A stretch of 64,000 nt of DNA from Earliella scabrosa (GCA_022605405.1 JABYQQ010000001.1:4092001-4156000); one strand, 5' to 3'; positions 24,610-37,045 are shown, counted from the stretch's first letter. A program made the numbers and translations. The notes: a model not told the origin generated them from the sequence alone.

Positions 24610-27305
24610 GACAGCGTTGTTTCGACGCGATCGTCCAGGTGCACGGGCTGTGTGGTTCCGTGACCTGCAGTCCAGAACGACGCTTGCCTTCGTGGCCAAG
24701 GTTAGCCCAGATCCCAGAGGTTCCGTCATAATCTGCGAAAACACCACAGTGGAAGCGTCGTGCCGCATGGTACGTTTATGTGCTTACAGAGTCCGCCGCA
24801 GCATACGCTTCTCAAAATTACGCTCCACCATGCGCACACAGAAATGCAGAAAGAACAGGAAGAGAAGGGTCAACTCCCATGAAGCAGACTGACCCAGGGC
24901 TCAGGCGGGCTGGGGCAGCGCTCGTCCCATCCATCCGGAGCGATGACGAGCTGCAGCTCACGGCAGCAAGCTTCCCCCGCGCACGAAGCCCGGCGAGCCA
25001 AAGACTCGAATGCTCGAAGGGCCCCGCAGGGTCGGGGCCAACGCCCACAGTGCTGCTGATAATAGGTGCTATCACGAACATCGCGAAGGACGTGACCGGG
25101 CGGCCGCAATACATCTCGAGAAGCCCCTTCCGTACCGCCAACCTCCGCCGATCTCACCTTCACGGCGAGCCTGAGCGCGGGACGCTGGAATGCTGTCCTT
25201 GCCTCAGCCGTGTCCGGAGCGAGTTCAAGCGGCCCTCCTTTGCTCCTCGGAGCGCCCCCGCACCACGGGGGGTGGGCGGGCGCAGTGGCGCACGTCTGGG
25301 AAGTCGTGCTCGCAGGGCCGCCTCTGGGTGTGCGCCGGATCCCCAAATCCGGACGGAGGACGCGGACTCGGACCCGGGTGCAGAGAGTTGTTGCGAACCC
25401 GCCGCCGCACGCTCTGAGGTAGCACGTTGTACAACAGCCCGATGATTTCGGACCCGTTCGCGGCACTAGAAGGGGGCGGAGATGATCCTGAGCAGCTCGT
25501 ATTCATTCGGTGATCCAGGACTGAGCCCAATGACGTCCCAGCGGCGGGCGCCCCGCCGTCGAGAACCCACCGCGGTGCTTCTCGTCTCGCGCAATCCCGC
25601 TCTTTCTGGACGCCCGCCTGGCCGGCGTGGGTACCGGTGCGTCCGACGCGGACGCCTGAGAACACGAGCCAGCCACGAAGCTTTTGCGACGACGAGATCA
25701 TCTAGCTAGCCAGTTGATCATCTGGGTGCCGCGCCAGTGACGTCCACATACCTCCACACTCGCGCAGAATCAGTGTTCGGCGAATAGTCATGTCTATCAT
25801 TCCCACAGTAGACCGCCTTCTGGTCTCACATGCCCCGCTCGACGCCTTGAGTCCCAAGACAATCCTTACGGTAACAGTGAACACCCTGCGCATGTGCATA
25901 TGGCGAGCGGACGAGCGATGACGCAGGACGACATCGCTATCCTCCACAGCAGTTCAGCCCTGCAAGCTGCAAGGCGTACGGGTGAATGTGCGCCCGGCCG
26001 GGATCACAGCCCGTCCCTCGGAATAGCCCTGAAGATACGTACATGCATCTGCACATACTGGGCTCAGGAAATAGCGCATGCATCGAAGGGCCAACGCACA
26101 CATACGTATACGTAGGCCTGCACACGAGGCGGGGGACACCGGTCGCACGACGACGACACGCACATCCTGAGGCCTGATCCGAGGAAGTTTTCGCGGATGC
26201 CGCCCTGCTGCTCAATTGGCTGTGCGCTCGTGAGAGCAAGGAACAGTTCGGGGACGCGTCGACGACGAGGAAGGCAGGTTGAATGGTCCCTGGCTGTATG
26301 GGCGGCCTGCCACTCGAAGGGCACCAGCTGGAATTCGAAGTTGACGTTGACTCGACTCGCCGGACGTTCACGAATCACAAATCACCGACACAGCTGCGAA
26401 TCATCAGAACCTCGCAACGAGGCGTGCGCGACAGGCCGCATTACACGTTCCTGCACGACGGTCTGAGCAGAACGGAACGCACTCACGCACGTAAACAACA
26501 CAAGAAGGCACGAGGTGAGCTAGTGGTGGCTGCCATCACCAGTACGTACTAGACGTCCGTGCCTGTCCTGCGCCTGAGGCTGGTCGAAATCCGTGCATTC
26601 CCGCACTTCTGCTGCGGCCAGGTTCTAGGGCACCCGTCTGAGTCAACGAACGCAAATTTGCGATCAGCCTCTTGGCCATTTCCTGAATTCTTGCAGCGGG
26701 ACGGGCAAAGGTCTATATGAGGACAAAGTCACAACATGAGACACATCTGCACCCTTGCAGTGCACATGGATAATACAGAGCCGGACTACACGTTCTCGCC
26801 TGGACAACACTACGGCTTCTATGCCTCGTACCGGCAACCTTTGTCCACCAAGAAGTCAGCAACTGGACGTCGAGGCGCGCCCGCCGCAACGAGCGCTGGC
26901 CCGAACTGCCAGTGCGTCACCCACGTCACTACTTAGTGCAGTATGCGCCCTCCTCGATGACACCGCGTGGGCAGCACGTTGTGCAGACGACACTGAATGG
27001 GCTTCTCAGGAGCTTCGCTGTGTTCCCGTCAGAATTCCTCCATGATAGCCGTCGTCATACAACGATCAGCCCTGCAAGAAACCCAGTGAGGAAGGTAAGA
27101 ACAGTTACCGACGGTTCGGGGAATCCATGAGGCCTCCCCGACACTCCGTATCGCCGAAAGGAACGGGAGACACCGACTCAACCCTATGACAGCCGGCAGC
27201 GGTAGGCAGAAACAGACCTATGTTCCCCTGCAGTTATGGTACAAGTATGCAAGTAGATGCCAGTGATGTCGCCCATGCTTGTCCTCAGCAGCGCACATTC
27301 GCAAT

Positions 27306-29207
27306 TCAAGCCTTGACGAAGAGATTAGTAAACTCATGGACTGGAAGCCCGTTGAGGTAGTCCGCGTCGTTCACGGTCTTCAAGATCCTGAAAGGGAAAA
27401 CGTTCAATGCACGGCACTAGAAAGGAAAACTTCGACGATCAACTTACATCTGCTGACGCTCAGGCGAGAAGTGGGGATCAATGTGGCGCTCGAACTTCTC
27501 GAGCAACAAGGGCGTGCCCTCTGCACGGCGACGCTTGTGACCAACAGGGTACTCAATCTCAACTTCGTCGAGGACGGTGCCGTCCTTGAGCTCGACAAGA
27601 AGCGCATTGCCGATCGAGCGCTTGCTGGGCTCGTGGTACTCGACGCTGAATCGCTGGTCCTCAACACAGGTGATCTTGGCCCTCAGCTCGTCGATGCGCG
27701 GGTCCTTAGCAGCCTCGTCGGTGTACGACTCGGAGGTGAGGTTGCCGTAGATGAGAGGGTAGGCGACCATGTAGTTGATGTCGTGGCTACATAACGATGA
27801 CGTCAGAACCGGTCATGTCCGGGAGCAGCGAGGTAATAACATACTCTCGGTCGGCGAAGTTGTCGAGCGGGCCCTTCTTGTTGATGATGCGCATGGCAGC
27901 CTCCTGGGTGCGGATGCGGATGCTCTTGATGTCGTCAGAAGTCTTGCCCATAGCCTTCAGCTTCTGGTGCAGGATGCACGCAGCCTCGACAGCCGTCTGC
28001 GCGTGGAACTCGGCAGGGTAGGAGATCTTGAAGAGGACGTTCTCCATGATGTAGGAGCCGAACGGCATCTGGAACTCAAATGGTTTGCCCTATGACAGAG
28101 GGTCAGCAGGTCCGACAGCATGCGAGCGGTTGCGTTCGTACCTTGAAGAGCACATCATAGAAGCCCCAAGTCTTCGCAGTGAGCACAGAGGGCATGCCCT
28201 TCTCGCCACGCTTGACGAGGTAGGCCAGGTTCACCGCACGGGAGCATGCATCACCAGCTGCCCATGACTTGCGCGAGCCAGTGTTGGGAGCATGCCGGTA
28301 GGTGCGGAGGGACTGGCCATCCGCCCAAGCGTGCGAGATGGCGTCAATCGTCTGGGCACGATCCAGGCCGCTGTGTGGAACATCGTCAACAGAAGTCGCG
28401 AGGGGCAGAGACGGCAACAAACGATACTGACATCAACTTCGAGACGACCGCAGTGCTCGCGACCTTGACGAGGACGACGTGGTCGAGACCGACACGGTTG
28501 AAGGAGTTGAGGAGCGCGAGACCGCCCTGGATCTCGTGCGCCTTGATCATGCCCTCGAGGATATCATGGACGGTCAGAGGCTCGCCCTTGCGAGCGAGAT
28601 GATCGGCGACCGCGAGAATGGCCCCCAGGTTATCCGACGGGTGTCCCCACTCAGCCGCGAGGAAGCAGTCGTTGTAGTCGAGCCACCGGATTTGGGTGCC
28701 GATGTTGAATGCACCGCGGATAGGGTCCAGCTGGTAGTTGGTACCAGGAACCTTGGTACCTGCAACACGTCACTTACCTGCCACGTGCGACAATTTGGCA
28801 TGGTAAGACGTACCGTTGGGAACGACAGTACCCTCCACAACAGGGCCCAAGAGGTTCGCGCAGGCCGGGAACCGCAGAGCCTCCAGACCGCATCCAATGG
28901 TGTCAATCAGACACAGACGCGCCGTCTCGAACGCGAGAGGGGAGTCGATCTTGTAGTTGTGCACGTAGTCGGCGATGTCCTGGAGGACCTTGTCGGGCTC
29001 GGGGCGTACAGCAGACTCGGCGTGCATGGCGGACATAGTACGAGCGAAGGTTGTAGGCTTGAAGGAAGACCCGGCCGAACGCGATGGTCTCTGGAAGAGC
29101 GGACCGGTAGATCGACTGATAGAAGAGATAGCAGCGCTCTGAACGCGGGGAACCGAAGCCCTTGCGCGCAACGTCTGGGGCAGCGAGCGACGGGCTGAGG
29201 ACAACAT
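27306..29207 (-). CDS. prpD: 2-methylcitrate dehydratase, mitochondrial (MmgE/PrpD family, 6 exons)
   Basis: Exons: 29207-28814, 28759-28432, 28370-28142, 28089-27845, 27786-27448 and 27387-27306, giving 538 residues. The enzyme dehydrates 2-methylcitrate to 2-methyl-cis-aconitate in the mitochondrial methylcitrate cycle, which removes toxic propionyl-CoA. The first ~70 residues are Ser/Arg-rich with almost no acidic residues, a typical mitochondrial presequence. Family signatures follow: [67 protein letters not shown] and [20 protein letters not shown]. Length fits the fungal enzymes. The open frame continues upstream to 29231 but has only TTG there, so the ATG at 29207 is the start. It diverges from the SNAPC3 gene across 310 bp. 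All five introns are 54-61 bp with GT...AG ends. Confidence 0.95.
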
Positions 29208-29517
29208 GGAGAACGACGTGGGGGATGGCAAGCTCGGTCCACGGCTATTTTGTGGCCAGGGCGCCCGGTCGGAACTCTGCCGGACCTCTCCTCCTCCCCT
29301 CGTCTACGCCCCCAGAATCACGCTGCTCGTCCCCGTGGGGTCTCGCAATTGGTCACTGTACTACCCCGCGTTGTGCCGCGCGGAATTGCTCTTCCGTTTC
29401 AACTCAACACACCTCTGCCCGCAAACCCTGGAAAACAGGTCCAAGGCTTAGACGCGTCGCGTCGCGTCAAGCCCCTGGCAGGTCTACTCGTAGCGACACC
29501 CAACACCGCGCGCGAAC
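29208..29517. promoter_or_regulatory. Divergent promoter region between prpD and SNAPC3
   Basis: The two start codons face away from each other across 310 bp, so both promoters and 5' UTRs must lie here or overlap the genes. I see no clear TATA box in either direction. Confidence 0.6.
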
Positions 29518-31075
29518 ATGAACTTGACCCCTGCGCAAGCCCATGAAGCTTATGCTGGCCCACCTTCCGAACCAGTGCGCGTGTCGGAGCTTCTCGAGTC
29601 CGCGAATAGGTTGGAAGAAGGCTCCGACGAGCACCCTCCTCTACCTGTATTCTCCCAGTCAAGCGCTGCAATTCCCGGAGATGCTACGGAATCATGGATG
29701 TCGTTAACTCGGGAGGAGCAGGACATGGTCAAGGCTGAGTGCCGGTACGTGCCGCTATGTTGTCGCCCGCAACAAATAGGCCATGGCTGACCCATACGAC
29801 CTAGCGTAGGGTTGATGACCTGAAGACCATGCTAGAAGACACCATACACAACCCTCGACTGATGAGTCACGTCGTCAAGACGCACGAAGCCAGTGTCTAT
29901 GCTATCTTCGAGACTGTCCAGACTACGAAGAGGAAGCGCAAGAGAACACTCCTTGCTGACCCCGAGACCGAGGCTCCCGAAGTCAAGGCTCTTCGCCTCA
30001 AGCATGACGCGATTCAGCTGAAGTGTTGGCCGTAAGTCGCCTTCACCCAGACGAAGCCATCGACCCTGCAACTGACGTGTCTCCTCAGACTCACCGTCCG
30101 CGCAGGATCGTTCATTCGCCCACCAAGGCAGTCGGATCGTAACACCCTGATCAGTGTCGTAAGTGCATTCCGTTCATCTTCCTATCCACCCGCCTCATGT
30201 ACTGTGTAGAAGAAGATGGGTACGGGGCCGACGGCCGAAGCTGGCGATCGAGAAGTCTTGGTATTCGTCACGGTGTACAATCGGCAGTCATGGGGACAGA
30301 AAATCCTATCTCGAGTTTCGCAGCACATTTTCCTCGCCTCCCAGTGCGTCGGTGCCCTGGTCGACGCAATTCCATGCACGTCGTACGAGATCCCTGAAGA
30401 GATTCGTGACGAGTCCGGGGGTATCATCGGGTACAAGACTCAGCGAACAGATGATGACATGCCAGTTGACAAAGCTGAGGGGGCAGTGGTGTGCGTCGAG
30501 AATGTGCTCTATGGGGACGGGCAGGGTCAAGATGACTACGCCGAGTACGTTGGTCAACGTGAAAGCATGTCATCAACCGCTCACTCCTTTGTGCAGGAAG
30601 TTGTTCACATTGAATCAATCCCTACATGAGGCTCAACGGCGACCGTTCGTCAAAGGCCCGTCCATGCGCGACGTTCGCTTCTCGTCGCTGGAAGTACGGC
30701 TGCACGAGCCGTACTGGATGCTGCATGCGGGAAACTGCGAGCACTTTTTCGCTGTAAACGGTCTCCGGTTCGTTTGCTTTGTTCGTCCTTGCCTCGGCGC
30801 GCACATACTCATCACCATGCGACAGACTGCGTCATCCCTCCGACCCGCGGTCGGGATATCCGCTCACCACGCAAATCACGCCACCGACGTGTGACTTCTG
30901 CCGCGTCTGTACCAAAGTTCCAGCAGTGTACTCTATCATAGGAGATGTCAGGCTCGGAGAGAGTCCTTTCTTGATATGCGCGCCTTGTTGGAGATGGATG
31001 GGAGAGCCGAAGGACGATGAATCGGACGTTCTCGTGGTCCCCCTCCCCAAGCACGAACACGGTTACGTGAGATGA
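29518..31075 (+). CDS. SNAPC3: snRNA-activating protein complex subunit 3 (SNAP50-like, 6 exons)
   Basis: Exons: 29518-29744, 29810-30031, 30089-30158, 30210-30544, 30597-30767 and 30826-31075, giving 424 residues. The family binds the proximal sequence element of snRNA promoters and recruits RNA polymerase II or III. The C-terminal zinc domain is clear: Cys364, Cys367 and Cys370, then IIGDVRLGESP, then Cys393 and Cys396 (ICAPCW). Upstream are the conserved EVLVFVTVYN segment (about residue 186), with FLASQCVGALVDAI further on, and PSMRDVRFSSLEVRL before the zinc domain. The N-terminal 150 residues are helical and charged. It is followed by TFIIH p34 in the same direction after 287 bp. Fungal SNAPC3 proteins are diverged, but the zinc domain and the DVRLG motif make the call good. 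Confidence 0.88.
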
Positions 31076-31362
31076 TGTTGCTGTGGTAGAGTACATAAAC
31101 ATCCCGACAATGCACAGTTTGTATGTACCGAGATGAGCCCTCTCGCATCCGGTCTCTGTGGTCCGCAGTCAGGCGCTTCCGCGCGTCGCGTCTGGAAACC
31201 GCGTCTCATCGTGGTACGCGCCTGTGGCGCACAACCTTGTCTCATTTCGTCCACCTTCTCGAGTCTTTGCTCCCACTCTCTCCTAGGTCGCTCTCGTCTG
31301 GCAATCTACCACAGTGTTTTTGTCAAACTATTCTAGCTGCTTCCTGAGTACATCAAGCCTGT

Positions 31363-32908
31363 ATGGACAAGCCATCGCACTTGAGCGTTATTGTCGATCT
31401 ATCCCCTACGCAATGGACCCTCTGCGCCCAATCCACTAATCCGCCCGGGATCACGCTGCAAACATTCCTATCGCATCTTACGGCTTTTTTGAATGCGCAT
31501 ATCGCATGCAAGGACGAGAACACGTTGGCGGTGTTTGGAGCACTTCCAGGCCAGAGGTATGTCTCCCAATATGTGACAACTGCGTCTTCGTGTGTTGTCC
31601 GCTCCACATCCGTGCATGTGTCAATCTCTAGCTCCCTTCAGTGTGATGTTGTATTCCTCATCGGGCGAGGTCATGACAGCAACGTCTGAGACCACCGACT
31701 CCAACACCTACCGTCCTTTTAAGGCCCTTGATGCAACCGTAATGGCCTCAATAGCGGATCGTTTGGAGTCGTATGATGGTGTATCGGAAGAACGTGAGTT
31801 ATCTTAGTGTCCCGCTCGTGCCGAAGATAATGCGTAACCTTGATACTGCAGAACCCATCGGCCTAGTGGGATGTCTGACTAAGGCATTGTGTTGTGAGTG
31901 AATCCGTATCATAAAGTCGCTTCTCTTCTCAAAGCACTCGTATGGCTAGATATAAACAGAACAATTGCTACGGCTGCGACATCCACACCTGGTGGGGAGA
32001 GTGCTGCTGCATCGGTGGATCCCCGCATTTTGGTCCTATCGGTCTCCCCAGATCAGTCTTCGACATACATACCCATCATGAACTCCATTTTCTCAGCACA
32101 GAAGCTGGTCAGTAATACTAGAGGAATGTTCCTATCAGAGTTGACCCCCACGCGTGTGCCCCCAGAAAGTCACCATCGACGTGTGCAAAATTTTCGGCGC
32201 GGATAACGTCTTCCTTCAGCAAGCGGCACATCTGACTGGAGGCGCATACATCCACGTCGAGCGCACGGATGCCCTCCTTCAGTACATGATGGTAAGACTC
32301 CGGATTCATGCGCGATTCGTTGCGCTAACCTCCCCCCGTGGTTTACCAAGATGTCATTCCTGCCTCCGCCCTCACTCCGCCAGTTCATGTCGGTACCCAC
32401 CCAGGACAGAGTTGACTTCCGCGCAGCATGCTTCTGTCACAAAAGAATCGTTGAGGTTGGCTTCGTATGCTCCGTGTGCTTATCAAGTAGGTCGTTCTCT
32501 TCGCGACCGCCGATAGTCTCCAACTCAACCGCCTTCCTCGATAGTCTTCTGTCAACCCGTGCCCGTTTGCTCCACGTGCAGGTAAGCCGTGCAACATGAT
32601 TCGTCTTCCCTGCCTTGCTCCGTTTCCTGCTCCCTGCTTCCACCCTTCTGCGGGGGGCTCGGCCGTGCCCGGCAAACTCTCGCCCGACCTCGTCCCGCAC
32701 CATCTTCCCAACCCTTACTACGTCCGTCGTCTAGAATTACGGTCTAGTACTGACATCCCGGCCACGCCTTTGCAGGACGAAGTTTCCTATCAAGACCCTG
32801 CAGCGTCTTCGGGACGCGCGACCCCTGGCGACGCCCGCCTCGAGCCCCGCAACTCCTCGGCCACTGGCTCAGAGGAATGGCACCTCGACTCCCACCCGCC
32901 CTGGTTAA
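31363..32908 (+). CDS. TFB4: TFIIH subunit p34/Tfb4 (8 exons)
   Basis: Exons: 31363-31556, 31642-31793, 31852-31893, 31950-32107, 32166-32291, 32351-32486, 32545-32581 and 32776-32908 (325 residues). p34 is a structural subunit of the TFIIH core, needed for transcription initiation and nucleotide excision repair. It has a von Willebrand A-like fold (LSVIVDLSPTQW at the start, ILVLSVSPDQSSTYIPIMN, VTIDVCKIFGADNVFLQQAA) and a C-terminal zinc module with Cys251, 253, 264, 267, 272, 278 and 281 in the context RAACFCHKRIVEVGFVCSVC. The last intron (32582-32775, 194 bp) is unusually long. Without it the protein would end directly after CSTCR, but exon 8 supplies the expected TKFPIKTLQRL tail, which supports the splice. 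It converges on taspase. Confidence 0.93.
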
Positions 32909-33501
32909 TGACATTATTCAATGTGACGAATATGCTCCCGCGAATGTGCAGGATGATGGCACTGCCAGACCAGTCCCGTTGGCTTCTCCACGTTTCAGAA
33001 ACATCGTTCATCGGCACCGTTGCAGCTGGAGGGTTGGTCAATGCCGCAGCATCGAAGCGTGTACCGGTCGACGTTGGCATGATCGACTTCGACAGAGACT
33101 TCGATTCTACTTCACGACTTCGTTTCTAATGCTGCCGATGGACGGCAAAGCTCGCGGTCGTTCACACTGTCAAACCTGAGCTGTTGGGAATGCGCGGGGT
33201 CTTGCCCAACGTGTGGCTGCTTGCTGGGGAGTCGGCGGTGATCGCAACGCGACACTGCGGAGTATGGTAGCCCCGTGTGTACAAGTACGTACGAAGCAGA
33301 CTGCGTGTGTACAGCGGAATGATATATTGGTTCGTTTGGCCCGCGAAATTGGAAACACCCGCCACGCATTGAGTCTGGCGGCGAAGTCTATCTACCCTAG
33401 CTGGACCCGGCCGGTGACAGCTCGAGCGTCTCGAACGAGGTATGGAAACAGGGCGTACAATGTCACAAGTGCGGGTAGAGATTACGTCCACGACGAGGTT
33501 C
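32909..33501. other. Convergent intergenic region
   Basis: It lies between the stop codons of TFIIH p34 and taspase. Reading frames here are in-frame continuations or shadows. I see no further gene; the stretch must hold both polyadenylation regions. Confidence 0.6.
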
Positions 33502-35370
33502 TCAGCGGTGCAGCGGTAGAGCGGTGATGTACACAGAAGGGCCATTTCCCGGAGGCCGCGGTGGTCGGCGCAGAATGGTCGTCTAGGTTGTGATGCATGA
33601 TGTGAATGTGGGAAGGGTATCCGTTAGCAAAAAGGGGATAGCGTGCAGTACTCGGGCGCGAGGGACGTACGACGGGTTTCTGGCTCAGGGACGAGGCAAC
33701 GCCGACCGCCATGCTATCTGTGGTGAACGCGCACCAAAGCCGGGCTGACCCGCGCGGCCGGACACCGTGAAGTTTACATAGTATGGGAATTCGAGACGTA
33801 GGGACGTGAGGACAGGTGATCGACATGTGGACGTAACAGGTGAGCGGGGGGCGCGGAGCTTTCTCGGAGGGGCTAACGGGATGAGGATCTGACTTTGGGG
33901 CGGGACTTACGTGTGGGTGGGCCGTCATCGTTGGGTTCCTTCACGAGGAGGAGAACGCCGGCTTGCGGCGAGGGTTCTCCCCGCTCAGAACATAGTTCTG
34001 TGCATGCGGGATGTGGTGAGCAGGACGACGAAGACATATGTGGCGCGAAAGTTGGCTTACTAGTGAACTCACTACCAAGGATCCTTCGCAGACTCTCATG
34101 GGTGTCTTGACCGTCTTCGCCCCGTTCTACAGCTTCACAGATGGTTCTAGCGAGAGATGACCTTGTGATATATTCGCCTGCACCTACGGCGCGATGGTTG
34201 CATTAAGCGATAAGCCACACCAAGCATACATCAGTGACCTACCAGAAACGCTGCAAGCGACTGTCTGTGTGGCCCAGCATCCAGCACCGTACAACGCTGC
34301 CTGTGAAAGAGGCTGGCTTCAGCAAGTGAATGCGCGTGCCGGAAACCACGAAACAACACCTCGCCCACTCGGCCCGGCAGCTTCAGGAGCAATCCTCCGC
34401 TATGCACAGTTCAGTTAGGTGACGCGGAGGCTAGGGAGGAGATACCTAGAGACGCCAGCCGCTAGATTCCCTGCAGCGTCCCAAGCCACCGCTCCAACTG
34501 TGTCTTGCCTATCGCGCAGTCCGTCGAGCTCAGATGACGTTGTAGCAGAAGGGAGCATAGATAGGGCGGCCAACGGAGATTCATTTGATTGAGCGATATC
34601 GAGCTCTCGTTTCCATTTGTCCCATTCGCGTTGTGCCCGAGGAGAAATCAAAGACTGTGCAGAACAGCAGTCCAATCCGCGCATGCTGGCGAAGGCGTTC
34701 GCTCCTGCAGAGACAAGCATGCTAAGATTGTGGGTCTCTCAGCACAACGCTGAACCGCTCCAGTAGGCCGACAAGATCGTGCGCACAGTGGGGGGATGCG
34801 ACCCAAAGGATCGGGTATCCGCGAGTACTGCATCACTTCATGTGCAGCCTGGATGGGATGCTTGACACCTTGACACTAGGCGAGTCAGTTGACTAATGGG
34901 ATGTCTGTACGTTTACTTATCACAGCGCACCAGATACCGCGCCGACCGCCCCGAAGTCGTTGGTGAGGCCATTCATGATAGAGGCATCGCATTCCACTGA
35001 TCCACTCATGGTGAGGTTAGACCCGTATCCTTATCATTCACACAATGTGTATTAGACCCCATTTCCCAGTGTTAGTCTGAGCATTTTGAAGGCGCACCTG
35101 CATTCAGACATTCCTCATCTTCGAGCATAGATATTGCCTCGCTGACGAGCTGTGATGCTGACTTGTTCGTAGTAGTACTCTTGGCTAAGGCGTTCGTAGT
35201 AGCGCTGTGGCAGATTTGTGAGCACGTACAACATTGAGAGGCATGAGATAAAGTGGTACTCACATCCGTAGAGCACGCTTGACTTCACTGTCGGAAGATT
35301 GGGCATGGAAGCCCGCACCACCGTGGACGGCCACGACTTGTAGCGGACACACCTGCCCAACTTCGCTCAT
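33502..35370 (-). CDS. TASP1: Taspase-1-like threonine aspartase (11 exons)
   Basis: Exons (minus): 35370-35264, 35204-35098, 35029-34931, 34868-34787, 34721-34446, 34399-34360, 34300-34243, 34183-34076, 33997-33911, 33744-33671 and 33582-33502 (372 residues). It belongs to the N-terminal nucleophile hydrolases of the asparaginase-2/taspase family, which self-cleave before a threonine. Conserved blocks: VVAVHGGAGFHAQ near the start, ECLNAGYGSNLTMSGSVECD, DFGAVGAVSGVKHPI, RIPDPLGRIPPLMLVSAGA, and the cleavage site QDTVGAVAWDAAGN with the predicted catalytic Thr206. SSGGLLLKLPGRVGEAALYG and SMAVGVASS follow. In animals taspase-1 cleaves MLL and TFIIA; fungal substrates are not established. The long charged linker before Thr206 is typical of taspase rather than plain asparaginase. 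The last intron has a textbook branch sequence, TGCTAAC. Confidence 0.93.
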
Positions 35371-35678
35371 CTGTAACCGCACCCTGGACGATGACCGACT
35401 AGGAGGTCGAAGTAAATCGGAGCTCTATTGCAAGTGCCGGAAAGTGGCACTGACTGCATTGAAGTTCGGTTGAACTCGCAGTCCTAAGCGTCTGTGCCAA
35501 AGGCGCCGAAACCAAGCAGCGCCACACAACGCGCTCGCGCCCAGCCACAAGCGCGTTTCACCATCCCTTTCTCACCATCCTGACCACTGTATCCCCCACT
35601 CCTCGCCGCAAGTAATTGCTCTCCAACGACTGTCGAACACGGCTACCTCTCCGACCTGACATATCTTTTATATCAAGT
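35371..35678. promoter_or_regulatory. Divergent promoter region between taspase and RNase H2B
   Basis: The region is 308 bp between two opposed start codons. It contains an ACGCG core (35529-35533), which resembles the MluI cell-cycle box of fungal G1/S genes. That would fit RNase H2, but a five-base word is weak evidence. A pyrimidine-rich tract (about 35560-35640) precedes the RNase H2B ATG. Confidence 0.5.
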
Positions 35679-37045
35679 ATGGCGGCGCACGTCGGTGTCC
35701 TCCCAGCAGGTACTTGCCAATAGTACCGTACAAAACAAATGGTGTCTCAGCCCTTGTCTCCCGGGATAGAACTTGTACAATCATTGTCAAGCAAATTAAA
35801 TGGCTCTGGAGACGATGGACTAGCGGAGAGCCGTGGGGTGCGTTTTATGAGGATGCCTCATCCCCGTACAGGTGTGTCCCGCTTCCATTGGATCTTGGCA
35901 GCGGCATGTCTCCAGCTCGTCCGACTAGGGATACCCGCGCTATTTCTGCCGTACGAGCTCCCGGAGGACGGTAGTAGTGTGATTTTGGAAGTCCAAGCAG
36001 TGTGTCCGCCGAATAAGCGGTCGTGGTTTATGCGGAGTGAAGTACTGGAAGGTACGTGTAACACGTCTGTGGACTGGCAACATTCCTCACACCTGAATAG
36101 ATGGCAAGCTCCTTGTCATGACCCCGATTGACCCCGCTTTCCTGCTTATACCTCTTCTTCAAACCACCCTGCCGGTATGGAACTCTTATGCTCTCTTACG
36201 CGGACATACATCGATCCGAATCTTCAGTCAGAAGGCCATGGAAATTTCCGCCCCCTTGACGACATCTTTGAAGATGTGTTGAGCAACCTCACCGCTACTG
36301 TATCCAAGGATGCGGGGCAGACGATCTCGCCGGAAGACCTGGCTCAATTCACATCACTGAAATGCACCCAGGCCGCTATGCGACGTGTATGTGACTTCAA
36401 CGGTATGGTCAACCTGCTATCGTGATTAATCCAAGTCGTTGACATGTAGCAGAGCTCACGCCTGAGATTACCGTTTATCGGTACTCACCCGAACGCGTAC
36501 AGTCATATCTGAAGACCAAGGTCGGACGACTCTCCCATCAAGACATTTCGGAGATGTCTCGCACTCTAACTAGGAACCTGGCTAAGGATGGTCTCCTCGA
36601 CGACGGAAAGGAAGTATTGTTGACTGGTCCGTCGTTCTCCTTCCTCCACTGTCCAGTGCTCATGGAAAGGATCGAGCAGCTGCCCGGCTTCGCAGTGCCT
36701 GCGATCTCGTATCACAATATCTTCCACGAGACGTCTATATCGAGCTACTGTCCTCCTATGAGTGCGTTCATAGCCCACCTCATGCGTGAACGATCTTGGT
36801 CTAATATGTGTCCCAGCTTCGCGGCTCTAGATGCGCACATGAAGGTTCTGAAGGAAGAGGCTATGGCACTGGCTGCCGTCAATATGAACGCCGTAGAGGC
36901 ACGAGAGAGTCGAGATAGCAAGGAAGATAAAGATACCGGCGGCGACAAGAAGCGCAAACCGAAGACATCGGCCGGTGTCGAGAAGCTGAAGAAAGCGAAC
37001 ATCAAGGGGATGGCCAAGCTATCAACATTCTTCCAGAAAAAATGA
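35679..37045 (+). CDS. RNH202: Ribonuclease H2 subunit B (8 exons)
   Basis: Exons: 35679-35709, 35770-35871, 35929-36051, 36101-36174, 36228-36402, 36450-36613, 36670-36761 and 36817-37045 (329 residues). RNase H2 removes ribonucleotides and RNA:DNA hybrids from DNA; B is a structural subunit of the trimer. Family blocks are in order: HVGVLPAELVQSLSSKL, FMRMPHPRTGIPALFLPY, VQAVCPPNKRSWFM, GKLLVMTPIDPAFLLIPLL, FRPLDDIFED, LVSQYLPRDVYIELL and, at the C-terminus, GMAKLSTFF, which resembles the PCNA-interacting motif of human RNASEH2B. Exons 6-8 can also be read as one open frame, but only the spliced version restores the AAARLRSACDLVSQYLP segment, so I prefer it. Introns are 47-60 bp. Confidence 0.92.

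Larger units (their letters stand above)
20061..27305. other. Large gene-poor region with coding-like relics and palindromes
   Basis: I recognise no intact gene in these 7.2 kb. Several minus-strand stretches look coding-like in composition. One at about 23540-23680 (VFETWTLDGLACKSVQATAT) weakly recalls the FWTVFTLD-type segment of Fungal_trans regulators. Another at about 22720-22760 reads ACLCCCGRARSM, a distorted zinc-cluster-like sequence. Their order on the strand is wrong for one gene, and stops and missing splice sites prevent a model. Three perfect palindromes lie between 23.9 and 24.7 kb. Confidence 0.45.

Noticed and set aside
29208..29231. Upstream extension of 2-methylcitrate dehydratase
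   Set aside because: It would need a TTG start; the ATG at 29207 begins a good mitochondrial presequence.
32583..32585. In-frame TAA as the natural end of TFIIH p34
   Set aside because: The next exon at 32776 encodes the expected TKFPIKTLQRL tail in the right phase, so the TAA is intronic in the main form.
36614..36816. Unspliced reading of RNase H2B exons 6-8 as one open frame
   Set aside because: The unspliced product lacks the conserved AAARLRSACDLVSQYLP segment, which two normal introns restore.
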